Below are positions 9,896-20,165 of a DNA stretch of 64,000 nt, in pieces. How positions within the stretch are numbered: the first letter of the stretch is position 1; every line of letters begins with the position of its first letter. The DNA lies in assembly GCA_950022295.1 (NCBI GenBank), contig OX465597.1, positions 124,001 through 188,000 of the forward strand, in the 5' to 3' direction. The notes below the pieces were generated by a model. The model was not told the DNA's origin. It saw only the letters and a list, made by a program, of their open reading frames with translations, and did no database searches. The position numbers and the translations under genes are program-made. Source of the DNA: Bromus sterilis (lineage: Eukaryota > Streptophyta > Magnoliopsida > Poales > Poaceae).

Positions 9896-11611
9896 CAAGT
9901 CTTCTTCCTCCTCCCCCAACTCCACCAAATCCATCTTCGTCGACGCCGAAACAACTGCCCGCGCGGAAATCCCTGTCGACGCCGGCAGCTGCCCGCCGAT
10001 TCGCCGCCTTCGTCTTCCCCGCGCGCGTGGCCGCTGCTCCGCGTCGCCGTCGCCGGCCACCCTCTGCTCCGCGGCGGCGCCCCGAGCAAACTGCCCTACC
10101 CCTACACGCTCACGGTGAGAAGCCGCCCGTTTCGCCCTTCCTCGTGCGCCGATTTGTCCTCTCCCTCGCCGTTCCCGTGCGCTGGTACTCCGGCCGCCGC
10201 CACGGTTGATTTGGCTGTCGCCGTGGTCTGCTTCTGCCCGCGGTTTTGGCACCGTTGGGCGGAGCTTAAGCCCCCTGTTCGAGCTCGCCCGCTCCCGCGG
10301 CTGCTCGTCATCGGAATGGACCGGACCGGCGACCTTACCGTGGTCTTCTTGGCGTCGCCGGCGAGCACGGGATTAGCCCCCCTAATCCGGTTAATTAGTG
10401 CCCCTATGAAAGTGGGCCACCCCCCCTTTAATTGTCTGTTAAGACAGAACAGAGAGTTAAAAAAAACAAATGATAACCCCCTGTTAGGATGACATGTGGG
10501 ACCTCCCACCTCTAAATATACTAGTTGATTTAATCTGTTAAAAAACCTACTCTATGACATGTGGGCCCTGCCTAGTTAAAACCTAATTAAAATGTTTAGT
10601 TAATATATAAGTGACTTACATGTGGGTCCCCCCACTGATTAATTAGATTTAATTAATTTGTTTATTAACTGTGTCACTGACCAGTGGGACACACTGGTCA
10701 GTTAATTAGAAATGATTATTAATTCATTTAATAATAAATAAATGAATTAATAAATAGAAATTGATTTAATTGATTTTAAAATGTAATAAACTTGTTTAAT
10801 TAATATCTTTTAATCCGTAACCCGGATTAAAATAATTTATACATGAAAGTTGCTCAGAAAAATTCAACGAATCCAAATACGGTATCCGTATGTCTACCAC
10901 ACCCCCCTAACATACCGAACATTGAACCGCCCCCCTCCGGACCGCCAGTCCAATGAATTGTCCGGTACTGCTATAGTACCCGGATCAATTTATTTCGAAC
11001 ACGAAAGTTGTTCGGAATAGGTCAACTCACCCGGATACATAACCCACACGTGTGTCGGATGTCCACGACCCCTCCGGCATCACCCCCCCTCCGGACACCC
11101 TGTCCGGTAATCACCCGGAGCCGGTAATCCATCCCCGGATGAATTTCTGCTCCGAGCTTATTGCATCGTACCACGTTAGAGTAACGTTTACAATTCATCT
11201 GTCTTGTCTTGCATTGATTGCAATTGCTTGCTGTGTATTTACTGTTTCTCCCCCCCTTTAATCTCCGGTAGACTCTGCGCTTTGCTAGTCATAGGTTAGC
11301 TAGCGGGCCGTGATCACTTTGGGAGCAGGAGTACCCCAGCGGAGCTTACTACGACGTCGAGTACCCGACTGACCAGGAGTAGTTTCGGCGGTTCCCAGGC
11401 GAGGTCGCCATTAGCGCCGAGCTTATTGCATCGTTTTACGTTAGATCACCGATTGCATTTCATTTGTCATGCCTTGTATTGTTTGCTATGATTGCCGTGT
11501 ATTTACTGTTTCTCCCCCCCTTTAATCTCCGGTAGACTCTGCTGCTACCGTTGACTACACCGCTGCCGCCTACATTTTCATTATAATAGCTTGCAATTCT
11601 TAATTTGCAGA
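9896..11611 (+). other. Long leader of CACTA gene 2 with gypsy-LTR-like sequence
   Basis: Positions 9896-10340 are GC-rich leader-like DNA. From about 10340 to 11580 the sequence parallels the first gypsy LTR (26090-27060 and parts of 27330-28830). Shared blocks include the TGACATGTGGGNCC repeats, ATCTTTTAA(A/T)CCGTAA, TACATGAAA(G/A)TTG, CTAACATACCGAACAT, TCGGATGTCCACGAC, GACACCCTGTCCGGTAATC and AGCGGGCCGTGATCACT. A segment of about 125 bp is duplicated at 11151-11275 and 11419-11550. No gene is seen within it. Confidence 0.7.
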
Positions 11612-11615
11612 TACT

Positions 11616-14600
11616 ATGGATCCAATATTTCATAGAGATGAAAATGAGGAAAACTTGCTTCACGATATGATCAACGACAATGAAGGTCAAGATGTCACCC
11701 GCCGGTTTCTGAACGATTCCGGTGAGGGAGACGAGTCTCTCCACCGAGAAGAAGCATCGGACGGGAGACAAGTCGGCTCCGGCTCCGCCTCCGGCGGAAC
11801 CTTTAATCTCGAAAACACCGGCGAGGTTGATTAAAATGTTGTTAATTAAAATGCAGTTGTATATGTACATGCATATATTAACACTCTTTCTTCTTTTAGC
11901 CCTCCGGATCCGGATCCGGTCATTCCTCCGCAAGACCGAAACGAGGCCCAACCAAAAAGTTAGCTGACAATGTGAGGTATAGGATCGAAGAGGTCGGTCC
12001 AGACGGCGCCGTTAGCTCCGGATGATGTCAAGAAAAAATTTGGGAAGGCATGCGAAACTCTTGTGAGGGACAACATCCCGATCACCATTCGAGAATGGAT
12101 GCAGCTAAAGGACCCTACAATCTTGTTTGTGTGCGACACCATGAAAGACAAGCTTTGGAACATGCTCATGCATAATTTTCTCCTGCGGATGCCAGAGGTG
12201 GATAATCCATCTCAGGAGGCGGCAGCTAGACTGGAGCTAGAGGCTAGAGTCAACAAGTTTGCTCTCAGCAAGATGGCCGAGCAATTCAAGAATTGGAAGA
12301 AAAACTTGTACCTAAAATTTGTCAAGTTAGACAAGACTCCGGATTTCGAACACGGCTATGGTAAGATAAGAGAGCAGTGGGATGATTTTGTGGCGTACAA
12401 GAAATCGGAGCACGCGCAGCAAAGGTCTGAAATAAATCAGACAAATGCCGCTAAGAAGATTTACCACCATAAAATGGGCCTGCTGGCTACGCCAGTTGTA
12501 TGCCTAGGTGGGAGGCAATTGAGGCCAAGTATTTTGATGCCGGGATCACTCCAGAGCCTACAACATGGAACGAACGGACAAGAAACTGGTTTTACGGCCA
12601 TGGGGCACGTTGGACCAAGATGGGAAGGCAATATATAACCAGTCACACATAAATGATCCCTTGCTGCCCATCGATGATATTAGAGATGCAGTACGTGATA
12701 TTGAAGAGGGATGGTTCATTCCCGATAGAGAGGACGACGAGCTCACACGCGCCCTAAAAAATAGAAAACACCCAGGACGAGCACGAGGCACGCCAGGCTC
12801 CAAGTGTTGGAAACTTGCCTTCCCTTTGGAAAGCAAGAAATATCCAGATAAAAGCCATCAGAGGAGGAAGGAAAGGGAGGCAGCTGAGAAAGCGGCGACT
12901 GAGAGAGAGAAAGTGGCGAATGAGGCTGAGAAAACGGCCACCAAAGAGCGGCTGCGTAATGTAGAAGAAGGCTTAAAGCGGGCGGAGGAGCTGATCGGCA
13001 GACTTAGCCAGCAAAGTGGCGGCCAACCTCAACAGCTCTTGTTAGAAAATGGATTCGATGCTACCGGCGCCCCATCGAATCGGAAAAGCTCCCAAGCTTC
13101 CACGCAGCTGCAGCAGGATGATGATGATGCACTTACAACGGCTGCTCCTAAATGCTACCAAGTGGATTATATCACGGAGAGCACACGTTGTGAGCTTAAG
13201 GTGCAAGTGATGAACTTAAAGGTCACGGTGGCGGTCGGCATGGCCCTATCAATCCCGGAGAAACCAACTTATCATTGCAACCCGACTCCAGAAGGGTACG
13301 CTGTCGTCATGGTGGATGATGTGATGGATGATTATGAGGAGCTGAAGCTGGACCACCCTGCAGGTGAAGATGGGGAGCTGAAAGAACTAGGAGAAGCAAA
13401 AAAGGGGAGTGTTCTATGGCGAAAGGAGCACATCGTGCTTCCAGATTATGTGCCGCCAAGGTCACCCACTCTTCAGAAGAGCAATCCACCTTCGCCGCCA
13501 CGTGACCATTCTTCACCGCAACCATCGCCTTCACCGCCTCACCACTCTCCGGCTCAGCCGTCTCCACCGTCGCCTCAGGCATCTCCACCGTCGCCTCAGC
13601 CGTCTCCATCTCCTGAGCCTCAGAGCCAGAAGCGGAAGCGTACCTATACTAGTAGGGGCAGCAAGAAATCACCGAAACGTAAGCGATCACCCCTCCCAAA
13701 AGTTCCTCATCAGAATATGAAGAAGCTACCCGGAGAGATGACACCTGAGGAACTGGAAGTGTCCGTAAAAATGTCTTATGAAAAGTGGAAGATTGATGTG
13801 GCCAACAAGAAGAAGCCGATAGAGCCATTGTTCCCGCGCACCCCAAAAGATCACGCCGCGTGCGCGAAACTAAAGAAGAAGCTTCACAACCCCATACCGC
13901 TCACATCAGACTATGAACGCTCTATTACAAAGTCGGCTGAGGCAAAAGAGCGGAGAGTCGGAAAAGAGATTGCCCAACTCGGACTACAGAAAGAACAATC
14001 GATCGAACCGCTCAAAGTGCACACTTGGCCGCGCCCCCAGCAGCATCAGGTCGATGCGTATGATCCAAACAAAGATCCGGAGTTTATAAGACAGTACGGA
14101 GCAAAAGCCCAGGCAGTAGGATTGTCTATTACTGATTACCTGAGCCGTCTGGATGAGTTCGGGAACGGCGAGGAATTCGTACCGGCATACCAATACCAAC
14201 ACGGGTATCCTCTCGTCAAACCCGAGTTAGTCAAGGATCTACCAACAAAGATGCGAAAATTGCATGACTAGTACATGGAAAATTCTGCTAAATCCGAAAA
14301 CTGGATCTACGCTAAATTTCAGAACGAGCATTACGGGCATGGACAAGGCTTCGATCTGATTGAATTCTCAGAATTATTTCAGTTTTACAATGGAGACGCC
14401 ATCGACAAATCTATCATCAGTGCATATTGTCTGTAAGTACCATTAATTTCAGTGATCAAGCCTTTCTAGCTCAGTTCATTCGTTTCATGTACAATCTTAC
14501 ACTCATCACTAAACTAATTATATATGCAGAATGAAGATTCTCGAATGCAAGAAAGGACAAATCTATGACATTGGGTTCGTTGACTGCCAGTTCGTTCATG

Positions 14601-15414
14601 AAAGAACTCTCAAAGAGAAGCCCAACCAGACAGAGAACAACTTGTTGCAATCGTTGACGTATTTCGGCACAAGAAGGGAAATACTATTTCCTTACAACTT
14701 CGAGTGAGTGTTACTGTCTCGCACACATTCTATTTTGCTTGCTCGGTGTTAAGCGTATAATTGACTCTTTATGCGTGTGCAGCTTCCACTTTATTCTGTT
14801 GATCATTGTTCCGGACGAAGGAGTAGTAAAAGTCATGGACCCGGGACGCAGATCTATGAAATCATGGGAGGACATGCAAGCATGCCTCCAGAGGGTTTGG
14901 AAACGGTTCACCGCCAAAACACCGGGTCTTCCGGCAAAGCTTACATTTGAATCACTGAATGTAAGTACTACTTGCTAGATCCGTGCATCTTTTTGATTCT
15001 AGTTTCAGTATAATTATCATGCTGATTATAATATTCATTGATCTCCGTTCTCGTAAAGTGTTTGAGACAGGGACCCGGGAATAACTTATGTGGATATTAT
15101 GTCTGCGAGTTCATTCGCCAGACGACCAAAGAGACGGCCGCAACCCGAAACATAAGGAAAATTGAAGTACGATAAACAACATTCAATACTTTAATTTATT
15201 GCGTTAAATTGTGTTTAGTTTCATTCATATATATTGATCCCTTTCTTTTAATTAGATCGAACGAATGCGGGACGGTCTTCTACCACGAGAACGCGTGCGA
15301 GCAATTCAAGAGGAAATCGCCAGATTCTTATTAGACCATGTCATAGCTCCGACCGGAGAGTTCTTTCACCCTCATTTTTTGGAAGACAAGCGGCCAAGGA
15401 CCGATGTAAATTAG
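11616..15414 (+). pseudogene. CACTA second gene with Ulp1-like cysteine protease C-terminus (broken)
   Basis: Exon 1 starts MDPIFHRDENEENLLHD. After an intron, the reading resumes near 11900 (SGSGSGHSSARPKRGPTKKL), then reads PITIREWMQLKDPTILFVC. It shifts frame near 12477 and again near 12606, then runs open to 14271. That part has a Glu/Lys-rich coiled coil (about 12860-13010), a Pro/Ser-rich linker (about 13450-13620) and a basic segment. An in-frame TAG at 14269-14271 sits where a Trp codon is usual (HD-stop-YM). Exons with good splice sites follow (about 14530-14704, 14783-14959, 15059-15168 and 15256-15414). They carry protease-like motifs FHFILLIIVP (His), VMDPG (Asp) and QGPGNNLCGYYVC (Gln and Cys), as in C48/Ulp1 enzymes. 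Two frameshifts and one stop make it a pseudogene. Confidence 0.8.
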
Positions 15415-15639
15415 ATCGAACTCGTGTGAGTACCGTTTGTGTAATACATGTTCGACCAAGCACGAGGAATGAGATGGTGTATATGATATATTCGTGACAA
15501 TAATGTGTAATATATATTGTGGTTCCTTCATTGTTGCTTTAATTTATATATATATGGTACCATTTAATTGAATACAAAACACAAAATAAAATAAATGAAA
15601 AAAAATCAAAAAATAGGGCTAAAAAGGGGGGCAGTGGAG

Positions 15640-15842
15640 CCTCTTCGGTCCCGGTTCTTCCTATCAACCGGGACCGATGACCCCTCCCTCCCTCGCTGCG
15701 CGCCTGGCCACGTGGAGCCTCTTCGGTCCCGGTTCGTGGGCCAACCGGGATCATCATTGGTCCCGAGTTATTGGTCCCGGTTGTTGAACCGGGACCGAAG
15801 GCCCATATGAACCGGGATAATATGGTGGTCTGTCCACTAGTG
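15640..15842. repeat. Right subterminal repeats and terminus of the outer CACTA
   Basis: GGTCCCGGTT and AACCGGGACC words occur at about 15648-15683, 15724-15750, 15762-15798 and 15809-15817. The end reads CTGTCCACTAGTG. The three bases after it, GTG, are the expected target duplication, but the partner is outside the window. Confidence 0.75.
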
Positions 15843-16179
15843 GTGATGTGCGATACGCATATACTCCTACTCCATATATATTATGGAGTGTAAGAAAATC
15901 TGACAATTGTGTAAGAAAGCTGGTGCAATCGCTGTGCATGTTTTCTCCGGGCCATACGTGGAAATTGATGGGCATACATGGACCCCAAGGGGGCGTTAAC
16001 TGCATTGATTTTCTTCTCACGCGTGGTTCACGTGGTCACGCGGAGGATGGGGACAATTTGATCATGCATGGATCTCATGCCAAACAGCGATCGTGTACCA
16101 GCCTAAAATGAATAGCTATAGCTATAGGAGGGGCTGCTCCGATGCGGTGCACTGCTGATTATGTACATAAGATTCAATC

Positions 16180-16269
16180 TAAAAATTATTCCTCTATAAA
16201 GTAATGCAAATGTTTTAAATCACTATTTTAATAATTTAAAACATCTCATATTTATGAACGGAGGGAGTA
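16180..16269. mobile_element. Truncated Stowaway-like MITE fragment
   Basis: The right end reads ...AACGGAGGGAGTA, matching the CTCCCTCCGT terminal repeat and TA target of grass Stowaway (Tc1/mariner) MITEs. The interior ATAATTTAAAACATCTCATATTTATG also fits. The matching left terminus is not present, so only one end survives. Confidence 0.55.
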
Positions 16270-16685
16270 CTAAGTCTAGTTTATTTTTGCTACATGTTGT
16301 CTATGGTATGTTAGTTAATTGAAAACTACGTATTAGTATGTTTTCCAATGATTATTAGCACAGAAAGAGTAAATATAACTACACTATTTACTTCTCTTTG
16401 ATTTCTGTCAGCTCGTTTTTTGTAGGAAGTTCATAGTTCGACCCAAATATGTATCCTCCTATTATTACCAGCATACAAATTTAAGAATGGAGATAATAAT
16501 ATCTTTTGGTATTGACTTAATTATTGTTTTGATAATTTTCATAGAATTTTTGTTAAATAGTAAGTGTAATATTTTACATGGAGCAAATTCTATTAGCATG
16601 TGGTTCCTCGCGTAAGGAAAGTACGAAACACTGAGAAAACGCTCTACAATGTTCAAGACATGCACTAATTAATGAATGTTGACGC

Positions 16686-16896
16686 CTAGTTATCGGGCAT
16701 GTGCTCATGAGTAGTCAAACCATAACCCGAAGCACTCTTGAGTTTCAAGGAAGAATGAACATATGCATGTCTCCGCAAAGAGTCACCGTACTTTGTCGCG
16801 ACTCCCTCACCAAAATACCACATAGAGCCTACAGGGCCATATGCCTTCTTGATAAGCTTGTCAAAATTTAACCTTTGAAGGAATCCATGGAGGAAA
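16686..16896 (-). pseudogene. Orphan exon-like frame, possible 3' terminal exon of an unrecognised gene
   Basis: On the minus strand, CTGCTCTCATTTTTCAG (a good polypyrimidine tract and acceptor) is followed by 69 open codons ending in TAG at 16686-16688. The translation starts FLHGFLQRLNFDKLIKKAYG, passes GSMWYFGEGVATKYGDSLRR and ends GYGLTTHEHMPDN. There is no ATG at its start, so it would be a last exon. I do not recognise the family. No upstream exon is evident in the region up to the G run, so it may be a relic of a gene broken by insertions. Chance is possible, but a 69-codon frame beginning at a strong acceptor in AT-rich DNA is noteworthy. Confidence 0.35.
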
Positions 16897-17149
16897 CTGA
16901 AAAATGAGAGCAGCTAGGCTTTAGTTCGCTTGAATTTATTTTGTGCCAAATCAACTTTTGTTCCATTTGATCCAACCCAACGGATCCTACATCATATTCA
17001 GTATGTAATGTTCCATTTTTCATCTGATCGATACCGATCTAGCCCAAGTCAAACCGCCCGCCTCCGTCACCCGCGACTGCTAGAGCTGCCGCACTATCAT
17101 CGCAGCCCCGCCCTCCCCTCACCACCGTGCCCCGTCGCCTACTTCCTCC

Positions 17150-17330
17150 ACGACGAAAACTTGAATTTTCAGGCAATTTGAAGCTAAACTTGCCCAAAGA
17201 AAAATACAGGAATTAACTGAAGGAGGGTAAATGCCCACGTGCATGCCAGTAGAAAAACCTGTCATGCATGTGTGCACGTGGTTTGCGCGGGGCTCGGAGA
17301 CAAGATGCACGATTTCATGTCGCTGCACCA
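17150..17330 (+). repeat. Promoter-proximal segment with a diverged copy downstream
   Basis: Contains ACTGAAGGAGG(G/A)TA(A/C)ATGCC and GATGCA(C/T)GATTTC(A/G)T blocks that recur in the same order at 19830-20160. See the matching downstream entry. Confidence 0.55.
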
Positions 17331-17543
17331 ATCGATAGGTGCGATCTTGGGTCTCCCTCTCATGCACGGTCCTGCATTTGTGACGCTCAGAAACAGCTAG
17401 CTAGCCCCGACCACGACCCCTGCCGCTGCCCTCGTGTCTCACGAGTGGAGCATATTCTCCCATAGAGAGACCTACGTGCAACAACTACGATACTCCAATT
17501 AGTTGGGCTCGTCTGGATCCCTTCCCACGGTTGCATTCGCGGC

Positions 17544-17569
17544 GGGGGGGGGGGGGGGGGGGGGGGGGG
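17544..17569 (+). promoter_or_regulatory. Run of 26 consecutive G in the decarboxylase promoter
   Basis: GGC is followed by 26 uninterrupted G bases and then AGGG, about 58 bp upstream of the TATA box. It could form a G-quadruplex. Homopolymer length is also a common place for assembly error, so the exact count is uncertain. Confidence 0.7.
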
Positions 17570-17626
17570 AGGGAAAGGTTTTTTAAGTTGATTTACGTAG
17601 GTTTATCTAGGTGTAGCACTTTTACC

Positions 17627-17635
17627 TATAAATAG
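17627..17635 (+). promoter_or_regulatory. TATA box of the decarboxylase gene
   Basis: CCTATAAATAG is a consensus plant TATA box 129 bp upstream of the ATG. Transcription would start around 17657, giving a leader of about 100 nt that contains no upstream ATG between roughly 17657 and 17755. Confidence 0.8.
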
Positions 17636-17755
17636 CTCTAGGGGCTGCTCGGGAATCGACACCAATCCACATTTGCCATTGTTGTGGTGCATTGCATTTG
17701 CAGGCAGTGCATCAGCGCCTAGAGCCAGCAACCAATCTCGAGTGCATCTCCACCA

Positions 17756-19336
17756 ATGGCTCCATCACTATGCTTCGACGCCGTCACCGGTACAGCCGTG
17801 CCGCCGGTGGTGACTGAGAAGCCGGAGAAGAAGGTACATTGCCCCAACCTGCTCGACGCTGACGAGTTCCGGCGCCAAGGTCACCAGGTGATCGACTTCA
17901 TCGCCGAGTACTACGGCGGAATGGACGACTACCCCGTACACCCCAGCGTCACCCCCGGCTTCCTCCGCAACCTGCTCCCGGCAGAAGCGCCGTCCCGTCC
18001 GGAGCCGGACGCCTTCAGCTCCGCGCTCAAGGACGTCCGCGACATCATCCTGCCGGGCATGACGCACTGGCAGAGCGCCCGCCACTTCGCGCACTTCCCG
18101 GCGTCGAGCAGCACCGTCGGCGCCCTCGGGGAGGCGCTCGCTGCCGGCATCAACGTCGTCCCGTTCACGTGGGCCGCCTCGCCGGCCGCCGCTGAGCTTG
18201 AGATGGTAGTTGTCGATTGGCTCGGCAAGGCGCTGCACCTGCCTGAGAGCCTCCTCTTCGCCGGAGGCGGCGGGGGCACGATTCTTGGCACCTCGTGCGA
18301 GGCCATACTATGCACGCTCGTCGCCGCGAGGGACAGGAAGCTCGCCGAGATCGGCGCGAATAGGATCTGCGACCTCGTCGTATACTGCTCTGACCAGACA
18401 CACTTCGCCTTCCGCAAGGCCGCGCGCATTGCCGGCATCCAGCGTGACCATTGCCGCGCGATACACACGTGCCACGACAACATGTTTGCCCTCTCGCCCA
18501 CGGAGCTGCAGGCCGCCATGCAAGCTGATGTTGACGCCGGGCTGGTGCCACTGTTCCTGTGCGCGACGGTCGGGACGACCCAGACCACCGCCGTCGACCC
18601 CATTCGCGAGCTGTGCGCCGTCACGGCACCCCTCGGTGTGTGGGTGCACGTCGACGCCGCCTACGCCGGCTCTGCGCTGGTCTGCCCGGAGTTCACCCAC
18701 GTGATCGACGGCGTGGAGGCCGTGGACTCGTTCAGCATGAACGCCCACAAGTGGCTTCTCGCCAACAACGACTGCTGCGCCATGTGGGTGAAGAAGCCGA
18801 GCGAGCTGCTGGCGGCGCTCGGGACGGAGCAGGAGTACATCCTCAAGGACGCCGCGTCGGAGGGACACGACGTGGTGGACTACAAGGACTGGACCATGAC
18901 GTTAACCCGCCGGTTCCGCGCGCTCAAGATGTGGCTCGTGCTCCGCTGCTACGGCGTCGAAGGCCTCCGCGACCACATCCGCTCTCACGTGCGAATGGCC
19001 GAGGCGTTCGAGGCCATGGTCAAAGCCGATGAGAGGTTCGAGGTGGTCACTGATAGGAATTTTGCACTTGTGTGTTTCCGACTTCGACCGACGGAGAAGT
19101 TCGGCGGTGAGAAAACGGCCAACGAGCTCAACCGAGGCCTCCTCGAGGAGGTGAACGCCGTCACCTCAGGCCCCTACATGAGCTCCGCCAACGTTGGTGG
19201 CATGTTCATGCTAAGGTGTGCCGTCGGGAGTACGCTCACCCAGGAGCACCACGTCAATGATGCATGGAAGGTCGTGCAGGATCGGGCCTCGGCAATCCTT
19301 CAAAAGATGGAGATCATCTACAGCGTTCTTGGCTAA
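17756..19336 (+). CDS. TDC: Aromatic L-amino acid decarboxylase (tryptophan/tyrosine decarboxylase)
   Basis: An intact intronless frame of 526 residues, the usual length for plant group II PLP-dependent decarboxylases (Pyridoxal_deC). The start lies in a good context (CCACCAATGG). Visible hallmarks are the substrate-pocket block FTWAASPAAAELE, the cofactor-stacking His216 in DQTHFAFRKA, Asp300 in HVDAAYAGSA that pairs with the pyridine nitrogen, and the Schiff-base Lys332 in SMNAHKWLL. Tyr361 in QEYILK is the catalytic-loop Tyr that marks true decarboxylases; acetaldehyde synthases have Phe there. Likely reaction: tryptophan to tryptamine, or tyrosine to tyramine, plus CO2, in the cytosol, feeding serotonin-type or hydroxycinnamoyl-amide defence metabolites. 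Thr384, just before RRFRALK, is neither the Gly of known tryptophan enzymes nor the Ser of tyrosine enzymes, so the substrate is left open. The codons are strongly GC-rich, as in many grass genes. No signal peptide is seen. Confidence 0.95.
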   Translation: MAPSLCFDAVTGTAVPPVVTEKPEKKVHCPNLLDADEFRRQGHQVIDFIAEYYGGMDDYPVHPSVTPGFLRNLLPAEAPSRPEPDAFSSALKDVRDIILPGMTHWQSARHFAHFPASSSTVGALGEALAAGINVVPFTWAASPAAAELEMVVVDWLGKALHLPESLLFAGGGGGTILGTSCEAILCTLVAARDRKLAEIGANRICDLVVYCSDQTHFAFRKAARIAGIQRDHCRAIHTCHDNMFALSPTELQAAMQADVDAGLVPLFLCATVGTTQTTAVDPIRELCAVTAPLGVWVHVDAAYAGSALVCPEFTHVIDGVEAVDSFSMNAHKWLLANNDCCAMWVKKPSELLAALGTEQEYILKDAASEGHDVVDYKDWTMTLTRRFRALKMWLVLRCYGVEGLRDHIRSHVRMAEAFEAMVKADERFEVVTDRNFALVCFRLRPTEKFGGEKTANELNRGLLEEVNAVTSGPYMSSANVGGMFMLRCAVGSTLTQEHHVNDAWKVVQDRASAILQKMEIIYSVLG

Positions 19337-19800
19337 TTTTACGGTAAAATATTCTTTTTGAGATGAACTCAATTTCAAGGTCCACTTGAATAATTAGGTG
19401 GGTCACTCATGAGCATTGCATTTAGTTTACTTGCTTCCATCGCTTGTATACTTTCTTTATATAGGATTTTGCATTTTTGTACTTTGTCTAAGGATGTGTA
19501 ATAATTGAGATGTAATAAGGTGTGATGCGCACCCATTCTTCCATTTCGATGGGTATGTAGTAATTATGAATATTGTATGTGTTTGATTTCATGATTTGGA
19601 AGTCAAACTACAACTTTTTCTTGTGAACCTTGTATGTGTAGTAATTATGAATATTGTATGTAGTAATTGTGAACCTTGTAACCCGCCGCCGTCAGCTACA
19701 TCTCATTTGTAGCCAAGGCCTTGTCGGGGTCCTTGGACCTCGCTAACACTTGCCTCGCCGTAGCCTGCCGTCGGCGGCCTTGGTGATATGCCTCTTGGCC
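19337..19800 (+). other. 3' flank of the decarboxylase gene
   Basis: AT-rich sequence with TGTAATAATTGAGATGTAATAAGG near 19496-19520, a plausible plant near-upstream/poly(A) region. Short direct repeats of TAGTAATTATGAATATTGTATGT occur near 19558 and 19640. No other gene is seen. Confidence 0.5.
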
Positions 19801-19809
19801 CGCTTCCTT

Positions 19810-20165
19810 CCTGAGGAAATTGAGTGCACAAATTTGATTTTCATGCAATATCAAAAAAATATACAAGGATTGACTGAAGGAGGATACATGCCACGCGATG
19901 CATGCTTTTGAAAAAGGTGATTACTAAATCTCGGTCGACCGAGACTTAACCAAGTCTCAGTCATTGTTATATTTATAAGATAGTGTGTGAAGATTCATGC
20001 CGAAAAAAATGTTTTTTTTCTTTTACATGTTCTGTCACTTGTGTGAGACTTCGTTAAGTTTTAGTTGACTGAGATCTATGCACACATGTTGTCCGCATGC
20101 AGCATCGGCGCAAGTTGTTTGTCTGGGGCTCACAGCCCAAGATGCATGATTTCGTCCGTCTCGGG
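19810..20165 (+). repeat. Diverged copy of the decarboxylase upstream region
   Basis: Blocks in the order TTGATTTTCATGCAAT, TACAAGGATTGACTGAAGGAGGATACATGCC, ATGCATGC, GGGGCTCACAGCCCAAGATGCATGATTTC match the upstream segment at 17160-17330 (TTGAATTTTCAGGCAAT, TACAGGAATTAACTGAAGGAGGGTAAATGCC, GGGGCTCGGAGACAAGATGCACGATTTC). The spacing differs because extra DNA (about 19915-20100) is present. The simplest reading is the promoter relic of a second tandem gene copy. Confidence 0.5.

Larger units (their letters stand above)
1..15842 (+). mobile_element. Outer CACTA (En/Spm-like) DNA transposon, left end outside the window
   Basis: Two genes on the same strand have the order typical of plant CACTA elements: a TNP2-like transposase (1 to 5493, interrupted) and a second gene with a Ulp1 protease tail (11616-15414). 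The right terminus reads ...GTCCACTAGTG ending at 15842, which is CACTAGTGGAC in reverse and matches a CACTA terminus; the next three bases (GTG) would be the target duplication. GGTCCCGGTT-type repeats precede this end. The left terminus is not in the window. Treating everything as one element is an inference from gene order and strand. The alternative is two abutting CACTA elements with a junction somewhere in 9399-9680. Both genes are broken, so the copy is not autonomous. Confidence 0.65.
15843..17626. other. Genic flank upstream of the decarboxylase gene
   Basis: Largely unique-looking sequence between the CACTA end and the TATA box. It holds a MITE remnant (to 16269), an orphan exon-like frame (16686-16896, minus), a segment repeated downstream of the gene (17150-17330) and a G run (17544-17569). 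No further gene is seen in 16270-16680 or 16900-17540. Confidence 0.6.

Noticed and set aside
9719..10509. Frames of up to 205 codons on both strands in the CACTA leader
   Set aside because: Low-complexity Arg/Pro/Ala composition over inverted repeats and GC-rich leader; no domain.
17768..19032. Several long frames on both strands overlapping the decarboxylase gene
   Set aside because: They arise from strong GC bias at third codon positions in the real gene and show no conserved motifs.
17756..19336. Aromatic acetaldehyde synthase instead of decarboxylase
   Set aside because: The catalytic-loop residue 361 is Tyr; synthases carry Phe at this position.
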